From JBKBIP01 sp046297495 (GTDB lineage: Bacteria; Planctomycetota; Planctomycetia; Gemmatales; Gemmataceae), in NCBI GenBank assembly GCA_046297495.1, contig JBKBIP010000008.1:1-64000 (forward strand): a DNA stretch of 64,000 nt, read 5' to 3'. The notes under the pieces were generated by a model. That model did not search any database. It saw only the letters and a program-made list of their open reading frames with translations, and was not told where the DNA came from. Below, piece after piece: positions 52,173 through 61,153 of this stretch (positions are counted from its first letter, which is position 1; every line of letters begins with the position of its first letter). Both the position numbers and the translations under genes were made by a program.

Positions 52173-53084
52173 ATGTTAAAGAACATCGTCCAACCTGTCG
52201 CGCCAAACGTGAGCCATGTTCAAAAACCGCCACTGGAGAACCAATTAGAGGGGGGCGCGATCATCCATTATCCCGTCTGTCCCTTTCCCTTGCCTCCGGA
52301 GGATGACTTACGTTTCTTGCGGCAACAGCGCATGGGGGGGATGGGACATAAGAATATCTGTCACAATCCCCACACGCGCCGCACGGTCGGCCATCACTAT
52401 CAGTCGGCAGCGGCGGATGCGCGCTTGAACAACCTGCTGGCCGAGTTCTCCGAGACGGCCTCACGCTGGCTGGCGCAACTGCTGCCCCAGTACGCCCGCA
52501 CGTGGCAGTTGGACCGCGCCACGCTCCGGCCCGAAGAGGAAGCCACCCGCAACTTGCGGACCACCGCGCGCAATGATTTGTTGCACATCGACGCCTTTCC
52601 GACCCGACCGGCGCGCGGCCGGCGCATCCTGCGACTGTTCGTGAACATCAATCCCACGGACCCGCGCATCTGGGTTACTTCCGAATTGTTCCCCGCGCTG
52701 TTGGAACGCTATGGCCAACAAGTCGGCCTGCCGCTTGGATCGCGGCGTTATTGGCTGCGTTGCTGGCATTATGATGTCAAGCAACTCTTTTATGCCGATG
52801 CCAAGTGCCTAACGCCTTACGACGCGTTCATGGTCCGGCTGCACCATTTCTTGAAGCGCAATCACGCTTTTCAGGAACGCTGCTGCAAACACTACTGGTG
52901 CTTTCCGCCCGCCTCCGCCTGGCTGGTGTTCACCGATGGCATTAGCCATGCGGTGCTGCGCGGCCAGTTCGCGTTGGAACATTCCTACTTCGTGCCCCCC
53001 GAGGCCTTGGCCTGTCCCGAACAGTCCCCCGCTTATTTGCTGCAACAAGCCTGCCAAGCTCCCGTGCTGCGTTGGAGCGCCTAA
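52173..53084 (+). CDS. kdoO: Kdo hydroxylase family protein (KdoO-like), 303 aa
   Basis: An Fe(II)/2-oxoglutarate-dependent oxygenase of the Kdo hydroxylase family, which in some Gram-negative bacteria hydroxylates the Kdo residue of lipid A-linked core to Ko. Family stretches are TARNDLLHIDAFPTRPARGR (residues 131-150, with the iron ligands His138 and Asp140), RRILRLFVNINPTDPRIWVT, and FTDGISHAVLRGQFALEHSY (residues 253-272, with the third ligand His259 and Arg263 that would bind 2-oxoglutarate). I chose the ATG at 52173; the frame is open far upstream but without similarity. Length is that of the family. No other Kdo or lipid A gene is in the window. Confidence 0.78.
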   Translation: MLKNIVQPVAPNVSHVQKPPLENQLEGGAIIHYPVCPFPLPPEDDLRFLRQQRMGGMGHKNICHNPHTRRTVGHHYQSAAADARLNNLLAEFSETASRWLAQLLPQYARTWQLDRATLRPEEEATRNLRTTARNDLLHIDAFPTRPARGRRILRLFVNINPTDPRIWVTSELFPALLERYGQQVGLPLGSRRYWLRCWHYDVKQLFYADAKCLTPYDAFMVRLHHFLKRNHAFQERCCKHYWCFPPASAWLVFTDGISHAVLRGQFALEHSYFVPPEALACPEQSPAYLLQQACQAPVLRWSA

Positions 53085-53189
53085 CACTTTCCGCCTCGTA
53101 AAGTCTTGCGTTCGCGCGTGGAATACGCTACTGGATGGTACATGCCCCAACATCCACGAGTTGTTTCAGGCCCACGAGGAACCACACCC

Positions 53190-54500
53190 ATGAACCGCGT
53201 TCGACCACTACTGATTCCCGCACTGCTTCTAACAGGCTTTTTCATGGACACCGAACTCGAAGCGCAACCCGCCGGAGCCAATTACGATGAAGCCAAGGTG
53301 CCGAAGTACACCTTGCCCGATCCGTTGCTGACGATCGATGGCGTCCAAATCACCGACGCCGCCGGCTGGCGCGAGCAACGCCGGCCGGAAATCCTGCGCC
53401 TGTTCGAGACCCACATGTATGGCCGCAGTCCAGGCAAACCCAAACACCTGACCTTCGAGGTGACATCGGTTGATCCCCAGGCGCTGGGGGGCAAGGCCAT
53501 CCGCAAGGAAGTGACCGTCCGTTTCACCGACGACCCAAAGGGGCCGAAGATGGACATCTTGTTGTATCTGCCGGCCAAGGCGCCGAAGCCGGTGCCGCTG
53601 TTCGTCGGCTTGAATTTCTTCGGCAATCACACCATCCATGCCGATCCTGGCATCACCATCACCTCATCTTGGGTGCGCAACGACCCCCAGCGCGGCATCA
53701 CCAACAACCGGGCCACCGAGCAGACGCGCGGCATGAACGCCCGCCGCTGGCCGGTGGAGATGATCCTGGAACGGGGCTACGGCTTAGCCACGATTTACTA
53801 CGGCGACATCGATCCGGATTTCCATGACGGGTTTCAAAACGGCGTCCATCCGCTGTTCTACCAGGAAGGGCAGCAGCAACCCGCCGCCGACGAATGGGGT
53901 TCCATCGGCGCCTGGGCTTGGGGGCTGAGCCGGGCGCTGGATTATTTCGAGACGGATAAGGACCTCGACGCCCGCCGCGTGGCGGTGATGGGGCATTCGC
54001 GCCTGGGCAAGACCGCGCTGTGGGCGGGGGCGCAAGACCCGCGGTTCGCGCTGGTCATCTCCAACAATTCCGGCTGCGGCGGCGCCGCCCTCAGCCGCCG
54101 GCAGTTCGGCGAGACCGTCAAACGCATCAACACCTCCTTCCCGCACTGGTTCTGCGGCAACTTCAAAAAATACAACGACAACGAAGCCGCATTGCCCATC
54201 GATCAGCACATGCTGATCGCTCTGATCGCTCCCCGCCCGGTGTACGTGGCCAGCGCGGTTGAAGATCGCTGGGCCGACCCGCGCGGCGAGTTCCTGGCGG
54301 CGCTGCACGCCGACCCCGTGTATCGTTTGCTCGGCACGGCGGGACTACCCGCCGACCAGATGCCCGCCGTGAATCAGCCGGTGCAAGGGACCATCGGCTA
54401 CCACATCCGCAGCGGCAAGCATGACGTGACCGATTACGATTGGCAACAATACCTCAACTTTGCCGACAAACATTTGCGACAAGCGGGAGACAAGCGCTAG
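53190..54500 (+). CDS. CE15-type glucuronoyl esterase-like / acetylxylan-esterase-like hydrolase, secreted, 436 aa
   Basis: A secreted alpha/beta hydrolase of the bacterial glucuronoyl esterase kind. A signal peptide covers about residues 1-26. The nucleophile is Ser270 in AVMGHSRLGKTALWAGA. The catalytic His is His411 in SGKHDVTDYDW, and VYVASAVEDRWADPRGEF holds the acidic residue candidate. The N-terminal part (RRPEILRLFETHMYGRSPG) is common in planctomycete members. These enzymes cleave ester links between glucuronoxylan and lignin. GAGGA is about nine bases before the ATG. Adjacent genes do not form a polysaccharide locus. Confidence 0.85.
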   Translation: MNRVRPLLIPALLLTGFFMDTELEAQPAGANYDEAKVPKYTLPDPLLTIDGVQITDAAGWREQRRPEILRLFETHMYGRSPGKPKHLTFEVTSVDPQALGGKAIRKEVTVRFTDDPKGPKMDILLYLPAKAPKPVPLFVGLNFFGNHTIHADPGITITSSWVRNDPQRGITNNRATEQTRGMNARRWPVEMILERGYGLATIYYGDIDPDFHDGFQNGVHPLFYQEGQQQPAADEWGSIGAWAWGLSRALDYFETDKDLDARRVAVMGHSRLGKTALWAGAQDPRFALVISNNSGCGGAALSRRQFGETVKRINTSFPHWFCGNFKKYNDNEAALPIDQHMLIALIAPRPVYVASAVEDRWADPRGEFLAALHADPVYRLLGTAGLPADQMPAVNQPVQGTIGYHIRSGKHDVTDYDWQQYLNFADKHLRQAGDKR

Positions 54501-54548
54501 CACCGCGGCCAGGGAAGTAGGCTATTCCGCCGGCAACCCAGCTTGTCC

Positions 54549-54600
54549 GAGCCGCGACCGTCAGGGAGCGAAGCAAACCGCTCCCCGACCATCGCGGCTC
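54549..54600. repeat. 22-base imperfect inverted repeat
   Basis: The arms 54549-54570 and 54579-54600 are complementary except for about three positions, around an 8-base loop. It lies 49 bases after the esterase gene and may act as a transcript-end hairpin or be a dispersed element. Confidence 0.55.
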
Positions 54601-54796
54601 GGAGCGGTGTCTTTCTGGCCGGAGCAATAATCAGGGCCTTGATCAAATCGGGGGGGCGATCACGTTCTCCTCATGCCAACAAATCACGCCAATGGATTCA
54701 AGTTGACTGGCTTTACCAGCCGATGAATCAAGAGAGGGAAAATCGCCAGAATGGGGCGAAAGGAGAGCCAGTGAGCGCGACCAGGGAGGGACTGCC

Positions 54797-55465
54797 ATGC
54801 ACAGGACCATCAGGGACGAAATCATTGCCGTTTGCGCCTGTGTGTTGCTGATCGGATGCCAGTCATCATCAGCCGACAAGATGGTGTCCAAGGATCCCTT
54901 GCTCTTGAGCAATAAGCCGGTCGAAGGCAAAATGACCGAGACGGACGAGGGGCCGCTCTTGTTCGCCGGAGTCGAACCAGTGATCCCGGCGATTCCCAAG
55001 GATGTTCTGGTCCATGATTCCGCACCGACGGCCAAGTTCGCCAACCGCGCCACGCAAGCTCCGGTCCCCATTCATCCCATTCCCTCAGCCAGTCGGCCAG
55101 CGGAAGGCCGATTGGCAATCCGCTCGCAACCGGAAAGGGACGCGGGCGCGACGGCATCCACGCGCCGCCAAGTCCCCGGCAAGTATGGCCATGCTCCGGA
55201 TTACGCGTGGTTGCAAGGGGTTGTCGATAAACACTTCGACAACCATCTGTACTTGCGCTACTGTGAAGCCCAAATCGAGGAAGCGATGGGGGGCAAGGTG
55301 CGCTTGGAGGATGATCCACGTCTGCAAGAATATCAATCGGGCGATGTCATCCTGGTGCAAGGCTCCATTGTCCCAGACAGTCACTTGACACGAAAAGGAG
55401 GCTGGCGCCACTATCCCCTGTACCGCGTGCAACACGTGTGGCTAGTCGAGCGCCAAACGAAGTGA
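54797..55465 (+). CDS. Hypothetical lipoprotein, 222 aa
   Basis: A lipoprotein signal with lipobox (VCACVLLIGC, Cys21) is followed by a polar linker rich in Pro and Ser (about 22-115). The C-terminal part (about 125-222) is compact: YAWLQGVVDKHFDNHLYLRY, then DVILVQGSIVPDSHL and PLYRVQHVWLVERQ, likely a small beta-rich domain. No known domain is recognised. GAGGGA lies five bases before the ATG. It converges with the surface-glycan cluster to the right. Confidence 0.7.
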   Translation: MHRTIRDEIIAVCACVLLIGCQSSSADKMVSKDPLLLSNKPVEGKMTETDEGPLLFAGVEPVIPAIPKDVLVHDSAPTAKFANRATQAPVPIHPIPSASRPAEGRLAIRSQPERDAGATASTRRQVPGKYGHAPDYAWLQGVVDKHFDNHLYLRYCEAQIEEAMGGKVRLEDDPRLQEYQSGDVILVQGSIVPDSHLTRKGGWRHYPLYRVQHVWLVERQTK

Positions 55466-55535
55466 GCCACTCTCAAGTGGACCGTCACACGTCAATGATA
55501 CCACCGTGAGCACGGCGCGGCATATATCCCCATTA

Positions 55536-56492
55536 TCATTTTTGACACTTGTAATAAAGCAAATAACAACTAGCCACATCATCATACAATCCGGGATGGC
55601 GGCGGCAGTCTGCTTCGAGAAAATTTCCAGCGCGGAGGCTTTGCTCGGCCAGACACAATCCCTTCGCCTCGCGGATCAGCCAGCCCGTTTCCGCCAGCAG
55701 CCGTGCCATTTCGGCATGGGTGTATTCATACTTATGATCGGGATTGATCCAATTGTTCGGCGATTGCAACACCGTGACGGCGCGATTGGGAGTATCCAGA
55801 CAGAAGTAACCACCTGGCTTCACGATGCGGCGTGCTTCTGCGCACACTTGGCGCGCCTCGTCCGGCGTGACATGTTCGATGGACTGCCCCGAATACACCA
55901 AGTCCACGGATTCATCCGCGAACATCGACAAATCGGTCATGGATGTGTACACATAACGCACCGGTCCCAACGGCGTCGAGACTGTTTCATGATATTCGTC
56001 GCAATGTTCCGCGTACATTTCATGCCGTTGTTGGCGTGGCAGCTCAACGATGCTCAAATTGTGAAACCGATAAGGATAGCCCATGACCACCAAAGCTCCT
56101 TCGGGCCGATGGTGGCAGCTCCCCCCCAGATCGACGATGACATCGGCCTTGGGCAACTGCCGAACTAGTTGTCTTCGTGAGTCGTGCAAGACTTGAAACA
56201 GGTCCAAGCACATCCGGTCGCGTTGAAATTCCGAGGAGCAATACAAATACGCTAAAAATTGCTCCCTGGTAAGTTGTCTGTTTGCCAGACGCGGCACGTA
56301 TTCATTGAAACCTGTCACATCAATCGCGCGTCCTAAGATGAACCGATAGGCCAGACCGGCGAACTCCGCAGGGGACAGGTGCTCCACCCAGTGTCGCGCG
56401 CTGGCTTCTTGCCATTGCACGGGATCAAACGGCTCCCCTTGTTTGACAGAGGAACGACGCCAACGTGAAAACAGGGATCGTGTCAAACTCAT
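55536..56492 (-). CDS. DUF4214 plus class I methyltransferase, 318 aa
   Basis: The N terminus carries a DUF4214-like helical module (SPAEFAGLAYRFILGRAIDV and FLAYLYCSSEFQ, about residues 39-90). A class I SAM methyltransferase (type 11) follows from about 115. Its motif I is VIVDLGGSCHHRPEGALVVM, with only part of the usual glycine pattern. SVDLVYSGQSIEHVTPDEAR near 195 and GGYFCLDTPNRAVTVL near 225 are more typical. The start at 56492 overlaps the upstream stop (ATGA) and has GGAG six bases upstream. It is the last gene of the glycan cluster. It may methylate a sugar to cap or end the chain. Confidence 0.82.
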   Translation of the reverse strand: MSLTRSLFSRWRRSSVKQGEPFDPVQWQEASARHWVEHLSPAEFAGLAYRFILGRAIDVTGFNEYVPRLANRQLTREQFLAYLYCSSEFQRDRMCLDLFQVLHDSRRQLVRQLPKADVIVDLGGSCHHRPEGALVVMGYPYRFHNLSIVELPRQQRHEMYAEHCDEYHETVSTPLGPVRYVYTSMTDLSMFADESVDLVYSGQSIEHVTPDEARQVCAEARRIVKPGGYFCLDTPNRAVTVLQSPNNWINPDHKYEYTHAEMARLLAETGWLIREAKGLCLAEQSLRAGNFLEADCRRHPGLYDDVASCYLLYYKCQK

Positions 56493-57769
56493 GATTGACT
56501 CCATGCTTGATACCGCTCTTCCGCAAACGATCTTTCCGTGAAACGCGGACTAGCGCTGTCCAGTTGCTCGATCACCGCCCGAAGTCGGCGGGCGACTGTT
56601 TGGGGATCGAAGTGCTCGACGACGTAGCGCAGGCCGCGCTGTCCCATTGCCTGGCGCGATTCCGGGGATGTTTCCAGATGCCGCAAACCAGCGATGAATT
56701 CTTGCTGATTATGATAGATCAACCCCGCGCCGCTATGTTGACAATGTTCCACCAAGGCCGGACTGTAACCATTGACCAAAACCGGCGTGCCCTGGTGAAA
56801 GGCTTCCAAAAGGACGATGGAAAAACTCTCATACGGCGACGGATGCACCAGTGCCACGGCATTGCGCATTAGCGCGGCTTTCTCGGCTTCGTTCACGAAA
56901 CCGAAATACACAATGTCGGGATGTGGCGGCAAGGCCATGATTTCCTTACCGATGAACACCAATTTCAAGGGGGAGCGCGTGCGGCGCTTGAAAGCGCGAA
57001 AATGGTCAAGCAGCTCGCCAACGCCCTTGTATTCCTCAATACGACCGGCATAGAGGATGTATCGCGCGGGAGTACCAGGAGGAAGCAAACCAGCATCCAT
57101 AATGTTCTGACATGTCATGCCGATGATTTCATGGGCGGCGATGTCGCCAAAAAGATCGCGAGCCGTGTTCCGCTCTGCCCGCGACAAAAACAGCAAACAA
57201 CGTGGTTGCTGAAACACTTGGCGAAAGATGGGCAAATACGCCAACGGCTCATCATGCAATGTCGGACAGATGATGGTACGCGCGGCTGGAACCAGGCGCA
57301 TGCCGAAATAGGTCGTGGGAAACAGGTAAGCGAAGAAGATAAAGGCGTCGTATGCGTTTTGCTGGTGGGCCAAATAATCGAACAGAGGAGTCGAGTAAGG
57401 CCCTTGTTGGCGAATAGTTTCTTCCTGCAAGGCGCGCGGCCAACGGGTCAAGCGGCGCGCGAGGTCTTGTTTCATGTCCGGCGCGCGATGAAAACGACGC
57501 ATATCCAACGAAGCTTGCAAAGTGCCAAACAGCCGCCCCCACGCCTGTCCGCGTTCGGCATCCACGGGGAAACGTTTGACCACGATCGGACCATCAACAT
57601 CCAATCTGGAAGCATAATGATTGCGCCAGCTGATGTGATCAATGGCGCAAGTTGTTAATACTTCCACCTCACCATGACAACTTAACAAATGGGCGTATTG
57701 CCGAGCCAAGGTCTCGGAACCGCCGATGACATTCGAACCATAGCGTTGCACGATTAATGCGATTTTCAC
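56489..57769 (-). CDS. Glycosyltransferase family 4 protein, 426 aa
   Basis: A GT-B retaining glycosyltransferase using a nucleotide sugar. The N-terminal acceptor side begins MKIALIVQRYGSNVIGGSET with the Gly-Gly loop of GT4 enzymes. The donor side has LYAGRIEEYKGVGELLDHFR near 240, then VALVHPSPYESFSIVLLEAF near 310 with the E(x7)E motif, and GTPVLVNGYSPALVEHC. It overlaps the genes on both sides by four bases (ATGA). The sugar and linkage cannot be predicted. Confidence 0.92.
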   Translation of the reverse strand: MKIALIVQRYGSNVIGGSETLARQYAHLLSCHGEVEVLTTCAIDHISWRNHYASRLDVDGPIVVKRFPVDAERGQAWGRLFGTLQASLDMRRFHRAPDMKQDLARRLTRWPRALQEETIRQQGPYSTPLFDYLAHQQNAYDAFIFFAYLFPTTYFGMRLVPAARTIICPTLHDEPLAYLPIFRQVFQQPRCLLFLSRAERNTARDLFGDIAAHEIIGMTCQNIMDAGLLPPGTPARYILYAGRIEEYKGVGELLDHFRAFKRRTRSPLKLVFIGKEIMALPPHPDIVYFGFVNEAEKAALMRNAVALVHPSPYESFSIVLLEAFHQGTPVLVNGYSPALVEHCQHSGAGLIYHNQQEFIAGLRHLETSPESRQAMGQRGLRYVVEHFDPQTVARRLRAVIEQLDSASPRFTERSFAEERYQAWSQS

Positions 57770-58836
57770 TGCATCACCTTGTTGAACAACGATGCCAAGG
57801 CTTGAAACAACAACGGTCGCAGCGCGCGTTGGGAATAGTGGTCTTGATAATACTGAAACTGTCTATCGGCGAGCGCGTCGGCCAAGCCGGGTTCCGTCAG
57901 GCAGTAGTGTAAACTTTCCGCTAATAGGACCGGGTGCCAATCATCCCAAGTCAATGCCTCCATCCCCAACGTCTCGGCAACCGCCGCGGTGTCACATGCG
58001 ATGATGGGAATGTGATGATACATGGCATGAATTAAGGGAATGTGAATACCACCATGATGTTGTATCCCTAAGAAGGCATGCGCGATCAGATAAAATGTCC
58101 GCAATTGCGCGCGGGTCACTCCCTCATGAACGGAAATGACGTCTTGCAAGTCGGCGGCCTGGATCAGTCGCTCCAACTCCCGCAATGTATCCGATGAGGA
58201 GTGTTGCACGATAATGATGAATAATCGTGATTTCTGGTTGTAATATCGATGATAATGCGCGAAGGTTTCCACCAGCTCATAAGGTGGGCAGAGATCACAA
58301 GCGAAAGAAGCGACGGTAAGAATGTTCGTGTGATCCTCGTCAAACCAGCGCAACACGTCGGCGGATGGAGCGCTGCTTTCACCGACTTCGCAGCTGATAA
58401 GCGGCGGTATGTAACATGTTTCCACTCCAGAAAACACTTGATTACTCATCATTCCCGCGGTGTGGCTCGACCAGATCGCGCAAGGTGGTGGGTGACGGTA
58501 AAAAGTGGGATGCGTCGAACTCCGACGCGCCAGGCTGGGGAAAAAATATTCATGATCACGAATGATTTTTTCGTGACATGTTAAATTTAATAATCTCTCA
58601 CCCGTGGGCCAGGAATCGGCATGTTGATAAATAACCAAGTCGTTTGGATTGCTCCTGGCTCGATATTCATACGCATCGATCTCTTCCACCAGTGGTTCCC
58701 AGTTTGAGGCAATCGTCTCTGCGTAAAGATGAACATCATATCCCTTGGCGGACAGCATTCGGTACATGCCCAAAACATCACCTGTCACCACGTCCCAATG
58801 AGCCAGCCACGGCGTCAATAGGTGAATTTTAGGCAT
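57766..58836 (-). CDS. Glycosyltransferase, GT-B type, 356 aa
   Basis: A glycosyltransferase more divergent than its neighbours. The first residues (MPKIHLLTPWLAHWDVVTGD) resemble the next gene (HILTPTLSPFDAVSNDVLGM), which suggests a duplication. The donor part has TNILTVASFACDLCPPYELV near 185 and GGIHIPLIHAMYHHIPIIAC near 285 in place of a standard E(x7)E motif, so activity is less certain. The start at 58836 overlaps the upstream gene by eight bases, and its stop overlaps the next by four. Confidence 0.78.
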   Translation of the reverse strand: MPKIHLLTPWLAHWDVVTGDVLGMYRMLSAKGYDVHLYAETIASNWEPLVEEIDAYEYRARSNPNDLVIYQHADSWPTGERLLNLTCHEKIIRDHEYFFPSLARRSSTHPTFYRHPPPCAIWSSHTAGMMSNQVFSGVETCYIPPLISCEVGESSAPSADVLRWFDEDHTNILTVASFACDLCPPYELVETFAHYHRYYNQKSRLFIIIVQHSSSDTLRELERLIQAADLQDVISVHEGVTRAQLRTFYLIAHAFLGIQHHGGIHIPLIHAMYHHIPIIACDTAAVAETLGMEALTWDDWHPVLLAESLHYCLTEPGLADALADRQFQYYQDHYSQRALRPLLFQALASLFNKVMQ

Positions 58837-59938
58837 GGACACATGTCTCCAGCACGGGTTCCAGGGCCTGTCGCAACTGCTGTTCAATCACCGACAATTG
58901 GTAATGTTCGCGATAATGAGCGCGTTGATCGTCGATTAGCTGGCGTCTCCCAGCACCATCCGCCAATACCTCCGCCGCGGCCGCCGCCAATACATCCGGA
59001 CGCGGACTGTCGCAAATCTTGCCGCTCGGTCCCAAAGTGCCGCGCACGGCGTCGTTGCCATACGCGACCACGGGTAATCCCAAGGCCAAAGCCTCCACCA
59101 ACGGCACGCAAAACCCTTCATGCTCACTGGCGCACCAGAAAATATCCGAACATACGTATAATGTGTATAAATCCCACGAGCTTACATTGTCAAAAAAGCG
59201 AACAAACTGTTCGAGATTATGTCGGCGAATTTCTCGTCGTAGCTCATGTTGATATTCGCGTAACTTGGGGTCATGGTAGCCCACGAAAATCAACTGGCTG
59301 TCGGCGCTGTACAGGGCGTGAAATCGAGCCAACGCGCGGATCAGGTGTATGTGTCCTTTGTTCGGGGCCACGCGCCCGACAAATAGAAAGGTCCACCGGC
59401 ATGTTGCCAGCTCGAATATATCGCGGTTCACGGTACGACCATGCAGATCGGGAAGGCGGTGAAAGGGGGGCACGATATGACAACAGGTTAGATCAATCCC
59501 CGTTCGTTGGAGTTCGGCCACGTTGGCTTGCGAATCGGCCAGGATCACATCGGGATCGCCCTGAAGCAAGCGCCGCGTTTGATATTCCCCCTCCTGACAC
59601 GATCGGGCGTACGGTGGATGATAGGGCGTGAAATAGCGTGCGGGTGTGATACTATGATATTTGATGATTTTGCGATTGCGACTCCGCTCATAACATCGCA
59701 AACCTGCCTCCCACCCCACCGAATGATGATATATTAATACGTCTTGGCGGTCGCGGAGGTGGCGTCGGTATTCGGCCAGCGGTCGCACATACGGAAAGAG
59801 CCTTTCATCAAGGTGTTCCGCGTAGGCTTCCGCCTGCCATCCTTGACGCCGCAACCAACGCGCCATTCCCAACACATCATTGGAAACGGCGTCGAATGGA
59901 CTGAGCGTGGGGGTCAAGATGTGGACTGACGGTCTCAT
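58829..59938 (-). CDS. Glycosyltransferase family 4 protein, 369 aa
   Basis: A GT4-type enzyme. The N-terminal part starts HILTPTLSPFDAVSNDVLGM. The donor part shows FLFVGRVAPNKGHIHLIRAL near 185 and FWCASEHEGFCVPLVEALAL near residue 265, with the E(x7)E pattern (EHEGFCVPLVE). The stretch GLPVVAYGNDAVRGTLGPSG follows. It starts in a 4-base overlap with the coiled-coil methyltransferase gene. Probably adds a residue to the same glycan as its neighbours. Confidence 0.92.
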   Translation of the reverse strand: MRPSVHILTPTLSPFDAVSNDVLGMARWLRRQGWQAEAYAEHLDERLFPYVRPLAEYRRHLRDRQDVLIYHHSVGWEAGLRCYERSRNRKIIKYHSITPARYFTPYHPPYARSCQEGEYQTRRLLQGDPDVILADSQANVAELQRTGIDLTCCHIVPPFHRLPDLHGRTVNRDIFELATCRWTFLFVGRVAPNKGHIHLIRALARFHALYSADSQLIFVGYHDPKLREYQHELRREIRRHNLEQFVRFFDNVSSWDLYTLYVCSDIFWCASEHEGFCVPLVEALALGLPVVAYGNDAVRGTLGPSGKICDSPRPDVLAAAAAEVLADGAGRRQLIDDQRAHYREHYQLSVIEQQLRQALEPVLETCVHA

Positions 59939-61095
59939 TTGCGTCCCACGATGGCGTAATCGGGATATACGGTGGCGTCAAATTGAATAATGTCGGCGAT
60001 CTTCACCACCGGTTCTCGATCCGGCACGACTGGCGAACTCAAGACGAATTCCACCACGGTGAAACCATGATTGCGATAAAAGAAGCGCAACAGCTCCGGA
60101 TGGACGGGGCGTATGTGCGTCGGATCGAGATGAAAATTCCCATACGCCGCTGGACAGGTGGGATTGACGGTTTCGATGACCAACACCCCTCCTGGCCGCA
60201 GCTTCGACCAGCACCGCCCCATCAAATGGAAGACGTCCTCGGCGGGCATATGCTCCACGACCTGCGCCAGAAATATCCCCCCCAAGCTGCTGTCGGTGAT
60301 TTGGTTCAGATACTCCAGGGCCTCGGCCCGCACGGCAGGGAACCCTTTTTCTTGACAATACGCAATCATCTCCGGATTGCAGTCGATGCCAACGACAGGA
60401 ATTCGCGCTTCGGTCAGCATTTCGAGAAACTCGCCGCGTCCACAACCGATGTCCAACACAGGCCCCTGTTCGAGAAAATACGGCAAATACACTTGCTGAC
60501 GGCGGCGAATCAATTCACGAGAGCCGCGATACTGATTCGTGAACATGACATAATCGATCTGCACCGCCGGCTTTGGCTCCGCCGGGCCGCCATCCGGCGA
60601 GGCCTTTTCCAGTTGATCCAAACGCCGCCGGCACAGGAACAACACATCATGCAAACTGGTGCATTGTTCGTGGAGCTGTTGCAATTGCGCGTTTTCTTGT
60701 TGTCGCTGGCCGCTCAAGGCATCCAACCGGCGTTGCAAGGTGGTCAGCGACGCGAACATCTCACTCATGTTGCGGTCGATGACGGCAAGTAGACGCCCGG
60801 TTTCGCGTTGGTGATCGAGCATCACTTCGTTGTATTCCACTTGGCGCATCAGCAGCCAGCGCCACGGCAAGCTGAGCCAGCGTTTGACCCAGGCTTTACA
60901 CCGTTCCCTCAGCGAGCCGCCGGACACCAAGGTTGCCAGCCGCAAAATATCGTAACGATACGCCAATTCCGACTCGTGCTGAAAGAGAGGGTCGGTGGGG
61001 AGTGAACAATACTGGACGGGGATGCGGCGTTGGATCTCTTGTTTAAGCTCCCGCACGTTCGCCGGCGGAGTGAATGTCATTGTTTCACTCGACAT
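59935..61095 (-). CDS. Coiled-coil class I methyltransferase, 386 aa
   Basis: N-terminal residues about 1-75 form a helical part, then a membrane-proximal stretch rich in Trp and Arg (KAWVKRWLSLPWRWLLMRQV). A coiled coil follows near 95-175 (QENAQLQQLHEQCTSLHDVL). The methyltransferase domain begins near 195 with motif I VLDIGCGRGEFLEML, VVGIDCNPEMIAYCQEKGFP, IFLAQVVEHM and VLVIETVNPTCPAAYGNFHL. I chose the ATG at 61095 because GGAGG lies six bases upstream. Coiled-coil methyltransferases can cap and measure O-antigen chains (WbdD is an example, with another domain order); that role here is inference. Confidence 0.85.
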   Translation of the reverse strand: MSSETMTFTPPANVRELKQEIQRRIPVQYCSLPTDPLFQHESELAYRYDILRLATLVSGGSLRERCKAWVKRWLSLPWRWLLMRQVEYNEVMLDHQRETGRLLAVIDRNMSEMFASLTTLQRRLDALSGQRQQENAQLQQLHEQCTSLHDVLFLCRRRLDQLEKASPDGGPAEPKPAVQIDYVMFTNQYRGSRELIRRRQQVYLPYFLEQGPVLDIGCGRGEFLEMLTEARIPVVGIDCNPEMIAYCQEKGFPAVRAEALEYLNQITDSSLGGIFLAQVVEHMPAEDVFHLMGRCWSKLRPGGVLVIETVNPTCPAAYGNFHLDPTHIRPVHPELLRFFYRNHGFTVVEFVLSSPVVPDREPVVKIADIIQFDATVYPDYAIVGRK

Positions 61096-61153
61096 GAGCA
61101 GCCTCCATGGCACTTCAAATGGATGGAAATGGGAAACAGCAAACACGCGCTAT

